From the NCBI GenBank assembly GCA_029582165.1, contig CM055877.1:41110749-41174748 (forward strand): a stretch of DNA of 64,000 bases, read 5' to 3'. Positions 13,328 to 25,498 of the stretch are shown piece by piece. The notes beneath the pieces are model-generated. The model did not search any database and was not told the origin of the DNA. It saw nothing but the letters and a program-made list of their open reading frames with translations. Position 1 is the stretch's first letter; every line of letters begins with the position of its first letter. The translations under genes and the position numbers were made by a program. The stretch comes from Portulaca oleracea (lineage: Eukaryota; Streptophyta; Magnoliopsida; Caryophyllales; Portulacaceae).

Positions 13328-14928
13328 TGTAGACCCCGAAAAATTCCCGTTCAGGAAATTTATTTCGAAGTGCTACTTAAATTGGGAGCCGACTAAGGTT
13401 GTTTAATCCTTAAATAAGGACATTGATTGAAATTACCAACAATTCTTATTAAACTTGAAGTTGTAAATTTAATTCAAGAATTTCAATAATTCAAGCGAGT
13501 AATTACGATCAAAATTTGAACAATAATACGAAGAGAAATCTAGCTCGAGGCAAACAGTCCACTGAACTGATACCGAAAGCTAGGCGACTTTCAAGGTATC
13601 AAGTCAGTGGCTCAATCTGCTCGGAAGGTGGAAATCGACAATCCAGCAAGAGAAGTCAGGAGGCTTTTCCACTATCTGTCTCGATATTTTCCTATTTTTC
13701 CGCATATTATTATTTGATCTAAATCATTATTACAAGAACGGATTATCAAAACTCTATCAAATTAAATTATGTAAACCAAGCTTTAGAGAATCGCCAGTTG
13801 CTTTTTAGAAGAAACAACAAACTTTTAAAAAAATGACTCCGACCTGCGAATCCAGAAATTGGATTCGGGGTTAAGGTTATGAGTCTAATAGTTAGAAAAT
13901 TATCTGACTCGCCTGTTTTTGAAAACAGACTTTACTAAAATTGAATTAAAGTAAATAAATAAAAGAGGAGGAATTTGTATAAATTTCACAAGAAAACTAT
14001 TGTGTCATGCATTATAAAAATAAAAAAGTTACAAGTTGTACAATTATTGATTATTCAAATTTTCATGATAATAAAAGAATTAAAATAAAATAAAATGTTA
14101 GCTGACCTGATTAAGCAATTAGCATGCAAAAGTGAAGGTTAAGAGAGGGAGGGAAAACACTGCTAGTATCAATATGCCAGCGGAATTCCCAAGTCAAATT
14201 TGAAAGAGGGGAGACTTGGATTTATAGGTGGAGAATTGCGGATTAAATGAAGATTGCGAGAATAATCATAATATTCCATAGAATAAAATAATTGAGATTA
14301 TGATATGATTTTCCGCAATTAAACGAGTAAAAATATTATTTTCCTAAAGAGAGAAGCCTCCAGGCTTTCAAAGGGGAAACCTTGGATATTCCCGCAATTA
14401 AATATGTGAAGATGATATTTTCCATAGAAAAGGCTCCTGGCTTTTGAATTGAAATATAAAATATTGACCCCAAATGATATCAATCAAAATTTGATTTTTT
14501 CGGATTAAAATAGAAAGCCTGGAGGCTTCTTAAATAGAAATAGAATATTTCGAAAATTTTGAGGAAAATATGGACGAAATACTCATTCGAAATTTGTGAA
14601 TAAAATAGAAAGTCAGGCGGTTTCTTTTCTAAAAGAAAAAAGTATTTCGATTAATTAGTGAAAAATGAGAACGAATGGGTCATAGCAAACAAGAAAACCC
14701 TGAAGGCTTTTCTTATTTGTCCGCAATTTTCAACTGTTGGGTTTTCGAAAGAAATGGGTCATGGTCAACTAGAAAAGGCAGGAGGCTTTTCAATTTTCCT
14801 TAGGCAAAATGGAAGGAGTGGGCTAAAAAAGGGTTAGATTGTCTCTTTTGGGCATTTGCTTTGCATGCTAATTATTTTATTTGGGCCAGAAATTACACAA
14901 AATATCGGTACAAAATTCAGTGTCTACA
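13328..14928 (-). mobile_element. LTR of a Tat/Ogre-like Gypsy element
   Basis: 1,601 bp with TGTAGACCCCG at the left and GTGTCTACA at the right. Read on the minus strand it starts TGTAGACACTGAATTTTG, and just before it (14929-14943) is AAAGTGGTGGCTATC, the polypurine-tract form seen in plant Tat/Ogre elements. This makes it the 3' LTR of a minus-strand element whose body lies to the right. No second LTR occurs in the window, so the element is truncated. Confidence 0.7.
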
Positions 14929-14943
14929 GATAGCCACCACTTT
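14929..14943 (-). other. Polypurine tract of the Tat-like element
   Basis: Minus strand AAAGTGGTGGCTATC directly before the LTR's TG end. It decides the orientation of the LTR. Confidence 0.6.
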
Positions 14944-15087
14944 GATCGATTTTGAGTAAGACGATGATCAAAGTAGCCTTGATTTGCTTATTTGACTCTT
15001 AAGCATCTTCCCGAATCAGAAGCGACGATTGGGAGCGGTGTCCTGGGCCTAGATGTAATCCGATGTTAGGGCAAAGGGATTTTCTTT

Positions 15088-15352
15088 CTTTCCTGATGTC
15101 AAAAATGATCTACTAGTTTTTCCAGGTGTCAAAAATTATATTCCAGTCTTTCCCGGTGTCGAAGATGATATTCCAGTCTTTCCTGGTGTCAAAAATGATA
15201 TTCCAGTCTTTCCTGGTGTCGAAAATGATATTCCAGTCTTTCCCGGTGCTAAAGATGATATTCCAGTCTTTCCCGGTGTCGAAGATGATATTCCAGTCTT
15301 TCCCGGTGTCGAAGATGATATTCCAGTCTTTCGCGGTGTCGAAGATGATATC
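15088..15352. repeat. 30-bp tandem repeat array
   Basis: About nine copies of a 30-bp unit, TATTCCAGTCTTTCCCGGTG plus TCGAAGATGA, diverged by a few bases each. Because 30 is divisible by 3, both strands show spurious repetitive reading frames. It lies in the predicted 3' untranslated region of the Tat-like element, where such arrays are known to form in this lineage. Confidence 0.9.
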
Positions 15353-15539
15353 AACTGTAGTTCGCCTTGTTGTGAAAGTCTAACGATAGACTTATAAATA
15401 TTGTATGTGTGATTCGTCTCATTGTGAACGCTTGACGACCGACGTCTAGATATTATTTTCACTCTTTTGTCCGACTGCTTGATCGGGAAACGATGTCCTT
15501 TTAGAAGAACTGAGCTGTTTTGACGAAGTACTCGCTTGT

Positions 15540-16255
15540 TGGAGCGATGAGCGACCTTTCGGAGTGACATCACTTTTCGGAGCGATGATCCATCTCTAGG
15601 AGTTATGGAATGATCGCTATTTGGAGCGAAGAGCCACCTTTCGGAGTGACGAAATTATCTTAGATGAAGATCTTGCTTTTCGGAGCAAAGAGCCACCTTC
15701 TGGATTGACGAAATAATTGTTTTTTGGGAGTTGTGAGCCACCTTTCAGAGTGATAAACACAATCGCTTTTCGAAGCGATGAGCCACCTTTCGGAGTGACT
15801 GGGTTGAACTGATACGGTGATCGCTTGTTGGAGCGATGATCCACCTTTTGGAGTGACAACATAATCACTTTTCGGAGTGATGAGCCGCCTGACTGAGTTG
15901 AACTTGTGCACTGGTCGCTTTGGGAGCGACTGAGTTGGACTGGGAAAATAATCGCCTTTTGGAGCGAAAGGGTCACCTTTCAGAGTGACGAAATAATGCT
16001 TTTCGGAGCGAAGAGCCACCTTTTGGAGCGAATGACCTAAATTGGTGAATATCTTACTTTTCGAGCGAAGTGAGCCACCTTTCGGAGCGTCTGATTTAAA
16101 CTGATGAATAACTCGCTTTTTAGAGCGAGGTTCCACCTTTCGAAGTGACTAAGTTGAAGGTCTCGCTTTTCGGAGCGAAGTGCCACCTTTCAGAGTGACT
16201 AAGCTGGATTTCTTGCTTTCGAAGCAAAGTGCCGCTCTTCGGAGTGACTAAGTTG
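15540..16255. repeat. Variable tandem array of hairpin units
   Basis: About 17-20 units of roughly 35-45 bp with the shape TCGCTTTTCGGAGCGA, spacer, CCACCTTTCGGAGTGA. The first part is a dyad with a 5-bp stem. Units vary in spacer length (some carry ACTGAGTTGAACT). It follows the 30-bp array in the same 3' untranslated region and is unrelated to it in sequence. Confidence 0.85.
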
Positions 16256-16259
16256 AAAT

Positions 16260-17040
16260 GATGAAATGATCCACTTTCCAAGGTGGTTGAGTTGGCTTGG
16301 CAATGCAGTCTCTAATTTCACTAAAACCCAGCTCAACTCCCAGCAACCTAAACCCAGCTCAACGTTGAGGTCTCTTATTATACGATGCTAATCGCACTGA
16401 GGTACTTACGATGTCGACGGGCATCTGTCATGCAACCTGGCCAACGTACATGATGAGGTCTATAACGAGGTTTATTTATGATGAGGTCTATGATGATGAT
16501 GACGATGTTTATGATGTTAATGTTTATCTTTTTCTTTTGTTGTTCAAGAGTTTTTGTGACTTGTTTGTGTTTTCCATTTCCAAAAGAATTTAGCATTGCG
16601 CGAACTAAAATGAAGTGTGAAAGTTTACACTTTAGGAGTATGTGTACTGAGTTTAGCCAACTCATTTTTGAAGTTTTCTGTTTTTGTTTTAGGTGATGCC
16701 CCTAGTGCGGATAAGCCAAGAATCGGTAAGAAGTCGAATCAAATTGAAGAGCAGAGGGTTCATTGGTTTTAAGGAAGTCATCTTTCACCTTTGGTGTATA
16801 TGTTTGGTAGCTTGATGTATAAGAGTCTTGAAGATATATTGTCTTAGAAGGGTGATATGTTGATCCTAAGTGAGTATAGTATGCATGTTGTGAGAATATA
16901 TTAATTTGCATTTCAACTTTGGGAATGTTAAGTTGCAAACAGTGTCTTGTTAGCCTTGTCCATGATCATGGACGGCGATAATCCTTTGGTTATTAAATGT
17001 TTAATCTTAATACGATGGTTATGAATCTGGGGGTGTTACA
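16260..17040. repeat. LTR-like fragment ending TGTTACA
   Basis: Non-coding; ends in GGGGGTGTTACA at 17029-17040, the terminal form of Tekay/Del-type Gypsy LTRs, with an R/U5-like stretch (TACTGAGTTTAGCCAACTCA) at about 16646-16665. The left limit against the tandem array is unclear. A run of GATGAN codon-like triplets near 16440-16520 is low complexity. Confidence 0.4.
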
Positions 17041-18650
17041 AACTTGCTAAGAACCATTCAACGTTGAAATAAAACTACTAGTATGACCATCTAGACTTAA
17101 TTAGACAATTTAACTAAGACTAGCTAGTCTACATGAATAACTTCTTGAACACCTTTAAGAACCCTTCTTGAACGCCTTCAAGAGTCCTTCTTGATCGTCT
17201 CCAAGAACTCCTTTTTGGAATATACAACTTCTCAGATCTGGCTCCCACTTGAACCAGCATCCTCGTCGCCTTTGGGCTTCCACTTGACTTGACATCTCCT
17301 ATATTACAAGAATTACAAGTGGTCCTCATCACATGAGGTTAAATCAATTTCAAACAGTTATAATTTTAATTAAACTAAAATAACTTATTCAAAACTGATG
17401 GCTCGCATACAATATTTCACCCAACCCGACACACAGACTAGTAAAACCGACTAGCTAAAACCATACTAAGAGCGCATGCAATTCAACAAATTTGAAAACA
17501 TTGCATCGAGATATATCAAACATATATCAACCCTGCTTCAGTAACCATTATAGAAAGCATCCAATTGCAACGCTCAAGCACCAAAACCAACGATTAAACT
17601 AAAACTCCTTTTGGCTTCACAAGGTGATTCTCAATCACATAGGAATATATAATTCGCATGCAAACTTAACAAAATTCCAAACATTGGCAAGTTAACCTCG
17701 TGGGCCTAAAACTATTTTAGGCTAGAGATGTAACCCATTCCACTTGAAATTCCGAATTTCAAGAGCTAGACACATACTCACTCTCTTAATTTCCAAAATG
17801 AAATGAATCAATTCAACAGATACCATATCATATTGAGGATCATTTGTAAAGTAACAACTGAAATCGTCTAGCGATCAACTCAAAAAGTAATCTATTTATG
17901 CCCAATTGGTTGATTGATAGTTAATTTCCAAAATTAACTCTTCCCATAAGTGTAGTACTCAACTAGAATCACCAGTATTAAATTGCAGGTTAGATCCAAT
18001 TTAACCAGGAAGTTGTAGAAATTAAAATTTCAACTCTAAACACTTTAGACTCAAATTTGGATTTCTCAAGTTTGATGTTTGAATAGTTTTGAGATGGAAC
18101 TAGTCACCGATATGGGATCACATGTGACAACCCAAACTAAGCCCAAGCTCACAACTCCCAAGTGATTACGAGTCAAGACGTCCAATGTCAAAATCGCGAT
18201 CCTCAAATTAAGCGAAGAGGGCAACGAGTTTTGCCTATGTCTCGTATAGGACGCCTAGTGTCATGGCCGAGACCCCTTGTCAACACAAGAGGCGAAAACT
18301 CAAGTTGCTCTTTACGGACATGATAACAATAGTCATTGTCATAACCTTCCCCAACTTATACCAAAACCCACAAATGATCACAAAACGGAAAATCAAACAT
18401 CCAATCGAACCATGTTAATCAATCACAACCAACGTTTATCAAATAAACAGGATTATTTCAAAAATAATTCATGTTAAACATGCCAAATTAACCATTAATC
18501 TTGCATGAAAACATCTAATAGATCCAATACATGAACATGAAAACTTTACGGCGTATATTAAATCTAGTAAGTCAATATACATGAATCAACCATTGAATCA
18601 TATAAAAGACAGTAAAACTACAACATGTTATCTATGGCACTAATAACACT
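17041..18650. other. Repeat-derived non-coding stretch
   Basis: No gene recognised. A small tandem repeat of about 23 bp, three copies of CTTCTTGAACRCCTTYAAGA, lies at about 17140-17210. Composition and isolated short frames suggest decayed retrotransposon sequence, but I cannot place boundaries. Confidence 0.3.
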
Positions 18651-20740
18651 GAATTTTTTATTTTTTGGGGGGGGGGGGGCGGGGAGGGTTGTGGGCCCAA
18701 TTCCAAGCTAGGCCCACAAGATTAGGGGCAGAAGAAATCTTATCCTATAGGATTTTACCTAATCTACCTACCCAAACCCATAAAATAGGAGGCTTGAGGG
18801 GTACTCATTTTTTTCAAGGCCTCCTCTTCACCCCTATTTATAGGGAAAATAGGTAACTAGGAGAAGGGGCTAGGAGATATAGGACAATCCTGAATTTAAA
18901 AAATGTGTTGTTTAGGTTTCCACGGATCGTGGTGTCCGTACCACAGACTATGGTGACCAACATAATCGAATTCTGCTGAAGAGGAGCCTGCCACCGACCA
19001 TGACATGGCCACCATAGACCTTGGTGGCCTATTCACTGTCTGTCGTGGTCAATTTTCCCCCAAAAGTAACCTCCAAGCATTCTCGGATCAATATTGTATT
19101 ATTCCAAACCTATTTCCAGATACACATTACCTTCAAGGTGTTGACTTGTGTGACCTTGTGGGACCAAATAATACAGTTGTAATCAAACCATTTGATCATT
19201 AATCAAGGGGACTTCTAGTAAAACATGTAATCACTAAATTGATTTGGCTTAAGTACTCGAATAAATTAATCATTATCAGGACACTCCCAACACAGGTATG
19301 AAAGATCATTTCTCTTTGGGTCAAGCGGGTTGCTTCTCGGTCGGCCGACTCTCTCCAATTCCACATTAACCTGGGACTGAGCCAAGTAACCGGGTCATCC
19401 AATGGATGGACCGTGATGGCCACAAAAGGGGCCTTATTTTCATGCCGAAAAGAATTACGAGAATGGAATCGAAGAAGAGGTGAGGAGAAGAAGTGGAAAG
19501 GAGAAAGGGGAGCATCAGGCCCGTCACGGCCGTGACTCACCCTGTCACGCTTGTGACAGGCCTTAAGGGGCGTCAATAGCTGTGGGATAGGATGTCACGG
19601 GCGCGACTACTCTGGTCGCGACTGTGACCCCTTTCTCCCCTCCTCCCTTTTGGCAAAGGTTTTCAGCGTTTGCGTCCAGAGGGTTGTCACGCTCATGACG
19701 TCTGTGTCACGACCGCGACCTCAGGCCAGTCTTGGCCGTCATGCTCGCGACGTCCTTGCATTCTTTTGTGAAGAAGATGGAGGCTAAGGATTGTCACGCC
19801 CGCGACAGGAGGGTCGTGCCCGTGACTTCTGGAAGCAGGTGTGATCGTCACGACCGGGACGTCAATCCCTTATATCGACGTCGCGATCGTGACCTCCTTA
19901 GTCGCGACCGTGACTCATGAAGGCGATTCGTGAGTGGGATTTCTCCCGTCGACCGTCACGGCCGCTATACTGGCCATCACGCGCATGACGGTCCATCCTA
20001 GATGTGCCCCCTCATGCAAGACAACACGTCGCGTGCGTGACAACCCGTGTCGCGCCTGCGACGACCTGTGTCGCGCACGCGATGACCCTGCTAACTCAAT
20101 TTTTTTCCTTTCTTCATTATGAGTAGTTTTGTCTTTTCTTTTCTAATCAACGTAATTATGTTTTAAGCCTTTTCCTTCCCAATGTATTGCGGGGTTAGAT
20201 TAGGCTTTGAGATGTAATTAATTCTTGGGTTAATGACCCGTTTAATGCTAATCTTTCGAAGGACTTGGCTTTTGATGAATGAAAATGGTACTTTGAGACT
20301 AACTCAAAACTCTCTCTAAAGTTTTGTGCTTTTTATCCATTGCTTTGCTAATGGTGGTGAAATCAAATCATTCCTTTATTGATTAGTGGTGGTTTTCCTT
20401 TAGCTAGTCATGGTGGAGTGTTAATTCTTGGTGGTGGATCATGCTTTACCCAAGAATGTATCATGTTTCATTAGTGCTAAGTTGTTGGTGTGTTCCTCTT
20501 TGTGTTATTATTATTGTCTTCCTAATCCTTCAAAATAATTATTATCATCCATCTCTCAAGAACAACAATGTTATTATTATGATCAAGCATGGGATTTCTA
20601 TATTTCCCATCACGCATACGCTCCACTTGAAGGAGAAAAATATGTTTTTACAACTCTTGTTCATAAGTGGGAGAAAAGTTTGCTTGAGGCAATTAGACCA
20701 AGTATGAATCCAAGTCTTACAATCCCGTGAGGCACAATTG
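18651..20740 (+). repeat. Old LTR-like segment, plus orientation
   Basis: A G-run (18666-18677), a CCTATTTATAGGG promoter-like motif (18832-18844), dyad-rich sequence (18910-20090), then about 600 bp whose pieces (TTATCCATTG...TAATGGTGGTGAA, TTGATTAGTGGTGG) resemble the minus-strand LTR segment at 21705-22600. I read it as a diverged member of the same LTR family in opposite orientation. Ends are not defined. Confidence 0.4.
19522..20090. repeat. Array of GTCACG-n-CGTGAC dyads
   Basis: Roughly 18-20 irregularly spaced 14-16 bp near-palindromes of the form GTCRCGNNCGYGAC (for example GTCACGGCCGTGAC at about 19523). The stretch is far richer in CG than its surroundings. A variant, CCACGGATCGTGG, occurs near 18920. 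Confidence 0.75.
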
Positions 20741-21689
20741 GTGAGATGCAACGAGGCTACCTTGAATTGCTTTCGCTCATCATTATTAAAATAAAAAATC
20801 TCCTCTATGCCTTGGACCTAATCATAGAAGTTGTTAGGGTTCACACTACCTTTGAAGGTAGAAGGTTCGACTCGAAGGTCTCCCAAGTCATATTAGGGCC
20901 TACGAATATGAGGAGCTTCTTGGAGCGAAACATCATCCGACTCTTCATTACAACCACTCCCAAAAGTAGAGTTACCCTTATTCCGGGGGCCATGTAAGGG
21001 AGGGCCACCATCAATTTGAGGGGAGGGGGGAGGGGCTGAAAATAACCCTAGTGGAAGGCATAGGCATGTGATTGTTTGTCCTCGGGAGTTGGATACGAAT
21101 AACAACCATAACACCAAGGAGAACCTCTGTTTGATGTTGAATCACATCTTGTCTTTTCACGAGTCGATCTTGTCCTTCCGCAAGCTATAACAACATTTGA
21201 TCGAAGGTAGTTTGGGATTAGGAGTAAGGTGACATGGAGGGGTATCTCAATTGCCTATTTAACTAGACGATGGGGCCATTTGTGGAGTTAGGAATTTAAC
21301 GGGATAGGTAAATATGACCCGATGTAGCTTAAGTTATTTGTAGCTAGAGATTTTGTGGAGTTTTACGAGGCTAATCTTTGTGGAGGGCAGATGATGTCTT
21401 ACTGCCAATAGGAACATACAAATTCAATCACCAAAATAGTATCAAGCACCAATACTAAGAACATAAGGGTTCCCACACAAAATCAAGCATCCAAGATCAA
21501 CACAATCAATCTCAGACCATCATCCATAAAACAGCTCATACAAATCATTGTCATATCATCATCAACCAACAATAAACCCAAATTATTCAACAAGTATCAA
21601 TTTTTGCACATAAACCACCTCAAAACAACACCCGAAACAGAGCATGAAATTAGGATTCCTAATCAAGCATAACAATGAGTTCTACACCA
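20741..21689 (-). repeat. Leader and gag-start remnant of an LTR element
   Basis: Lies inside the primer site at 21690-21702. A minus-strand frame (21117-20893) is rich in Pro/Gly and ends with NEESDDVSLQEAPHIRR, of the sort found near the start of plant gag proteins. No enzyme domain follows to the left, so the element is truncated. Confidence 0.35.
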
Positions 21690-21702
21690 GGTTCTAATAC
21701 CA
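21690..21702 (-). other. Degenerate primer-binding site, tRNA-iMet type
   Basis: The minus strand reads TTGGTATTAGAACC, versus the common TGGTATCAGAGC. It marks the end of the LTR segment to its right. Confidence 0.5.
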
Positions 21703-21704
21703 AA

Positions 21705-22600
21705 TAATATGGGAGGGATTCAGAAATATTAATAATTAATAGCCCAAGTATCATATAATCAATTACAATCACAATCATACCCAAAACAACCAAGTAGAGC
21801 TTAATCACAATAACTCCATTTTTGTATGATTTTAGTAAATAATTAAAAAATCAAAATAGCAAATAACTAAAATATGTTCAATCCCTAAAGATTACTCACC
21901 AAGATCAAACTTTAGAGAACCCAAATGGTTGTATGAAGGGAAACCCACCAACACCTACTTGAATGACTCCTAGCAAATTTTCACCAAGTTGATGGAAATG
22001 TTAAATCACTAATCAACTATAAAGAAGATATACACATTCACCACCATTAACAGAATGGATAAAGAAAGATAAGGTTTTCGAACGGGTTTGGAAATACCTA
22101 GCATGTGTATTCATCAAGAGGCAAACATTGATTTCATTACAATGAAAGGGGTATATATAAAAAGGGGCCTAAACCCTGACTAAACCCTCTGAAATGCGAC
22201 AGGGTCATGAGCGTGGCAAATAGAGGTTGCGGCTATGACCTGCGCTTCTTGTGCAAGGGTCCAGGAAACCCAACCGGATCATGACCGAGACATTGGTTGT
22301 CACAGGCGTGATCTGTTTCAGGTCACATCAAGTTGAGGGTTTTCACGACCCTAAAATGAGCTTCATGGGTGTGTCTAATGCCTAGGAAAATGGCCTAGTG
22401 AAGAAGAGGGGTCACAGTCTTAACACACATTGTCACGGTAATGCCTAGGCTCGGCCAAACAGATCACGAGCATGCCCTTAAAGGGTCATGAGCGTGCCTA
22501 CGTTCATTCTTCTACTGTCCTTCCTTGATCTTCCAAAAGGGATCTCGGGTCTTGGAAGGTGAAAAATTACTCGAGCCTACTCCGGGGATTATTGGTACCG
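21705..22600 (-). repeat. Old 5' LTR segment, minus orientation
   Basis: Read on the minus strand: degenerate dyads (GTCATGAGCGTGGC and similar, 22500-22195), a TATATATACCCC box (about 22160-22149), TTTCATTGTAATGAAATCAATG-like sequence typical of the R region, a U5-like tail, and a primer site at 21690-21702. Its outer (5') limit is unclear. Confidence 0.5.
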
Positions 22601-23373
22601 ACACTACTCTCACCCTCGGCCCCTAAATAGCCCTAGGGGTAGCACGAGAGGCCACGAAAGGAGAAGTTTACCCATTGTCGAAAGCCCAAACATAATTGGT
22701 GAGAACTTGTATGTCTTGGGTTTAGACCTTGATCCAATGAGCTTCACGGATGCTCCGAATCTCGACCCCATCAATCACGAGGTTCTGGGTGAGACTCGGA
22801 ACAATAAACAACATCATTAAGAATCGAAGCAGAAGTATGATGCCATAGATGACAATAGTCTTCCAACCCTCCAAGATCAGATAAAATATTTGCACATTCA
22901 TAATCCAATGACCCCAAGTTAGCAATGACAATGCTATGAGAACACGTATCTCAGTCATCACTAGCTCTATTAACATTCTCCCATCAATAAGCTCATGCAA
23001 TACAAGTAAATCATGATCCTTTTAACATTTATTTCTGTATGTCGACCCCGATAACACAAGACCCCTGTCATTCAATTGCAAATACATTAAGATCTGGGCA
23101 TGCAAATTAGATGTCAACCAAATAACCCAATTAACTAGCATGTGCATAGACTTTGACTGTTTTTCATATAGGAATTCATCCATGAATTTTATCTTGGCCA
23201 AAAGCTTGGGGAATAACTTAAGTTTACTACTCGGATTTCATGAGCTAGGTTTGCAACTATCTTCGGCATTTTGTGAACAACCTTGTAGGTGTCAACCTCT
23301 GGTTCAATTTTTGTGTTTGAATAAGAGTCCTCATCTATAACGTCTTACCATCTTGAGTTATTCTCACATAAGA
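22601..23373. other. Unassigned stretch left of the Copia element
   Basis: No gene recognised. A 92-codon minus frame (23000-22722) is isoleucine/leucine-rich but matches nothing I know. The Copia element inserted at its right edge; the sequence resumes at 29201. Confidence 0.25.
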
Positions 23374-23872
23374 TGTTGGAAAAAAAAGGTAGAAAAGGAT
23401 GGGAAACTTAGATAATCAAGAGAGTCGTAGGCATACCCACTCTCCTTAGACTTATATACAGACTGCATATAATCGCAGGATAAAACTCTTGCCTTATAGG
23501 AGGAGATTTAAACAAACTCTCAATCCTTGCCTAAGATGTGTTGCAGTCACAGCCTAGAAAGGGGGTGTATGGGAAGGAATGAAGTAAGTGTTATGGGGAG
23601 GAAGAACACCCCTATTTATAGTGCAAGGATGCACTCTTGGATAGGGCAGAGATGACTTGAAGATAGGATGATGATGTAGGATTGCATGGATAAGGTAGTC
23701 AGGATAGTTAACCATGCCTAACTATCCTTATCAACACAAAAAACATGTGCTTAAATTAAATTGAGCATGTGAAAAATAAGATAAAATTGTCTTGTATTCT
23801 TAAACTTAGTAAACTTAGTTTTTCACACTTGTTGCTCATCGATCTTACACATACACTTGAAAAACATCAACA
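23374..23872 (-). repeat. Copia left LTR (3' LTR)
   Basis: 499 bp; aligned with 28736-29195. It contains a CCTATTTATAG promoter-like motif near 23611. Confidence 0.93.
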
Positions 23873-23886
23873 ATCCTCCGCCATTT

Positions 23887-24435
23887 CGAGTGTATGGAAT
23901 TCTTAACTTATATTCCAACACCTCCGCCAACAAAACACATTAAATCACAAAACTCAAAACACACAAGAGAGTAGGGGTTAGTCATGCATCTTAGATAGTT
24001 TCTTGCGAATTGAACTTCTAAGTAGTGAATATAATTACAAATGTCTGAATATGATAGTTGACAAAGCATTGAACTTCACATCCTTGTTGAACATTTGGAT
24101 ACATCACAGCGAGATGACGTAACCAAATCAAGAAACCTCAAACTTATGACACTATTAAACTCCGTGTGTCCCATATCCTCTCGTGAGCAAATCAAAGCCA
24201 AGCCCAATAGCTCCTTGAAGCGGCTACACTTCTTGGTCACATAGGTAGATTGAAACTTATATACTCCTGTAATTAAGCATCCATCCTTAATCAGTCTATT
24301 AAGAGTAAACACTCATCCTCTTGTCATTTCAAAACTTATGCAAAACACTTACCCTTGGGATGGTTTTGAAACTTATGCTAACACAAACACTATGCATTAG
24401 AGTGACCCTCCAAGGGCTTGACATCAAATCAAATA
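23887..24435 (-). repeat. Copia 3' non-coding interior
   Basis: Between the RNase H remnant and the left LTR. No coding sequence seen. Confidence 0.6.
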
Positions 24436-24711
24436 TCAAGAAGAGGCACTACTACTAGTATTTGTAAAGATAGGGCTTATACCCATCCCCCTTGATGATT
24501 TAATCACCAAGTCCTTGGACAATCCCTTAGTCAAGGAATCGACAAGGTTCTCACTTGAAGGCACATATCCGATAGTCACTATCCCATCCTTGATGAGTTG
24601 ATGTGTGTATGCATGTCTAAGTCCAATATGCCTTAACTTGCCATTGTAGACATGACTGTACACCTTTGCTAGGGTAGATTTACTATCACAATGTATAGAG
24701 ATTGGTGCCAT
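24436..24711 (-). pseudogene. Copia RNase H, C-terminal part
   Basis: Contains HCDSKSTLAKV and the common Copia tail pattern KLRHIGLRHAYTHQLI...SLTKGLSKD. In a different frame from the segment before it, so a frameshift lies near 24700. Confidence 0.85.
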
Positions 24712-25498
24712 AGGCTTTAGGCCAAATTGGTAACTCCAACATCAATTTCCGAAGCCACTCCGCTTCCTTACAAGCAGCGGCCAAGGCCAAATCGGATGCC
24801 ATAGTGGAATCTGAAATGCAACTTTGTTTCTTGGAAGCCCAAGAAACAATTCCACCACCGAGCATGAAAAGCCAACCTGTGGTTGAGGAATAGTCCTCCT
24901 TATCACTAGTCCAACTTGCATCTGAGTACCCCTCTAAAACCGAGGGTTCTCCTTTATAATGGAGGGCATAGTTAGGGGTTTTCTTAAGGTTTCTTAACAC
25001 CCTCCTTATTGCATGCCAATGGTACTTACTAGGATTACTAGTGTACCTACTTAAAGCAATATCCGGCCTTGTGCTTCTCATGGCATACATCAAGCTACCA
25101 ATAACCTTGGCATACTGTTCTTGACAAATAGCTCTTCTTTCATTTTTGACCAAATGAAAGCTTGCATCGAAAGGTGTTGACACCGGAGTGAGTTCCTTAC
25201 ATTTGAACTTCTCCAACACCTTTTCGATATAATGGGATTGTGAAAGACTAATACCATCATTATTTCTGATGATCTTAATGCCCAATATCACATTAGCCTC
25301 ACCCATGTCTTTCATGGAAAACTTGGATGAGAGAAAACTCTTAGTTTTCTCAACTTGTTCCATGTCGGCACCAAAAATCAACATGTCATCCACATACAAG
25401 CAAATAATGACTCCTTTTCCCTTCTCAAACTTATTGTACACACACTTGTCAGATTCATTAATTGCAAAGCCAAAAGAAAGCACAACCTCATCAAACTT
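24686..25498 (-). pseudogene. Copia reverse transcriptase (palm) and RNase H start
   Basis: Catalytic YVDD at about 25396-25385, the TP-VSTPFD and GSLMYAMRSTRPDIA motifs, and the RNase H motif SDASWTSDKEDY. Joined in frame to the upstream RT segment except for a TAG at 25499-25501. Confidence 0.9.

Noticed and set aside
15126..15573. Repetitive frames on both strands with 10-residue periodicity
   Set aside because: A 30-bp tandem unit keeps any frame open; there is no start context, and the region is a retroelement 3' UTR.
13328..22700. Second LTR of the Tat-like element
   Set aside because: No other TGTAGACCCC...GTGTCTACA block occurs in the window; the element is truncated.
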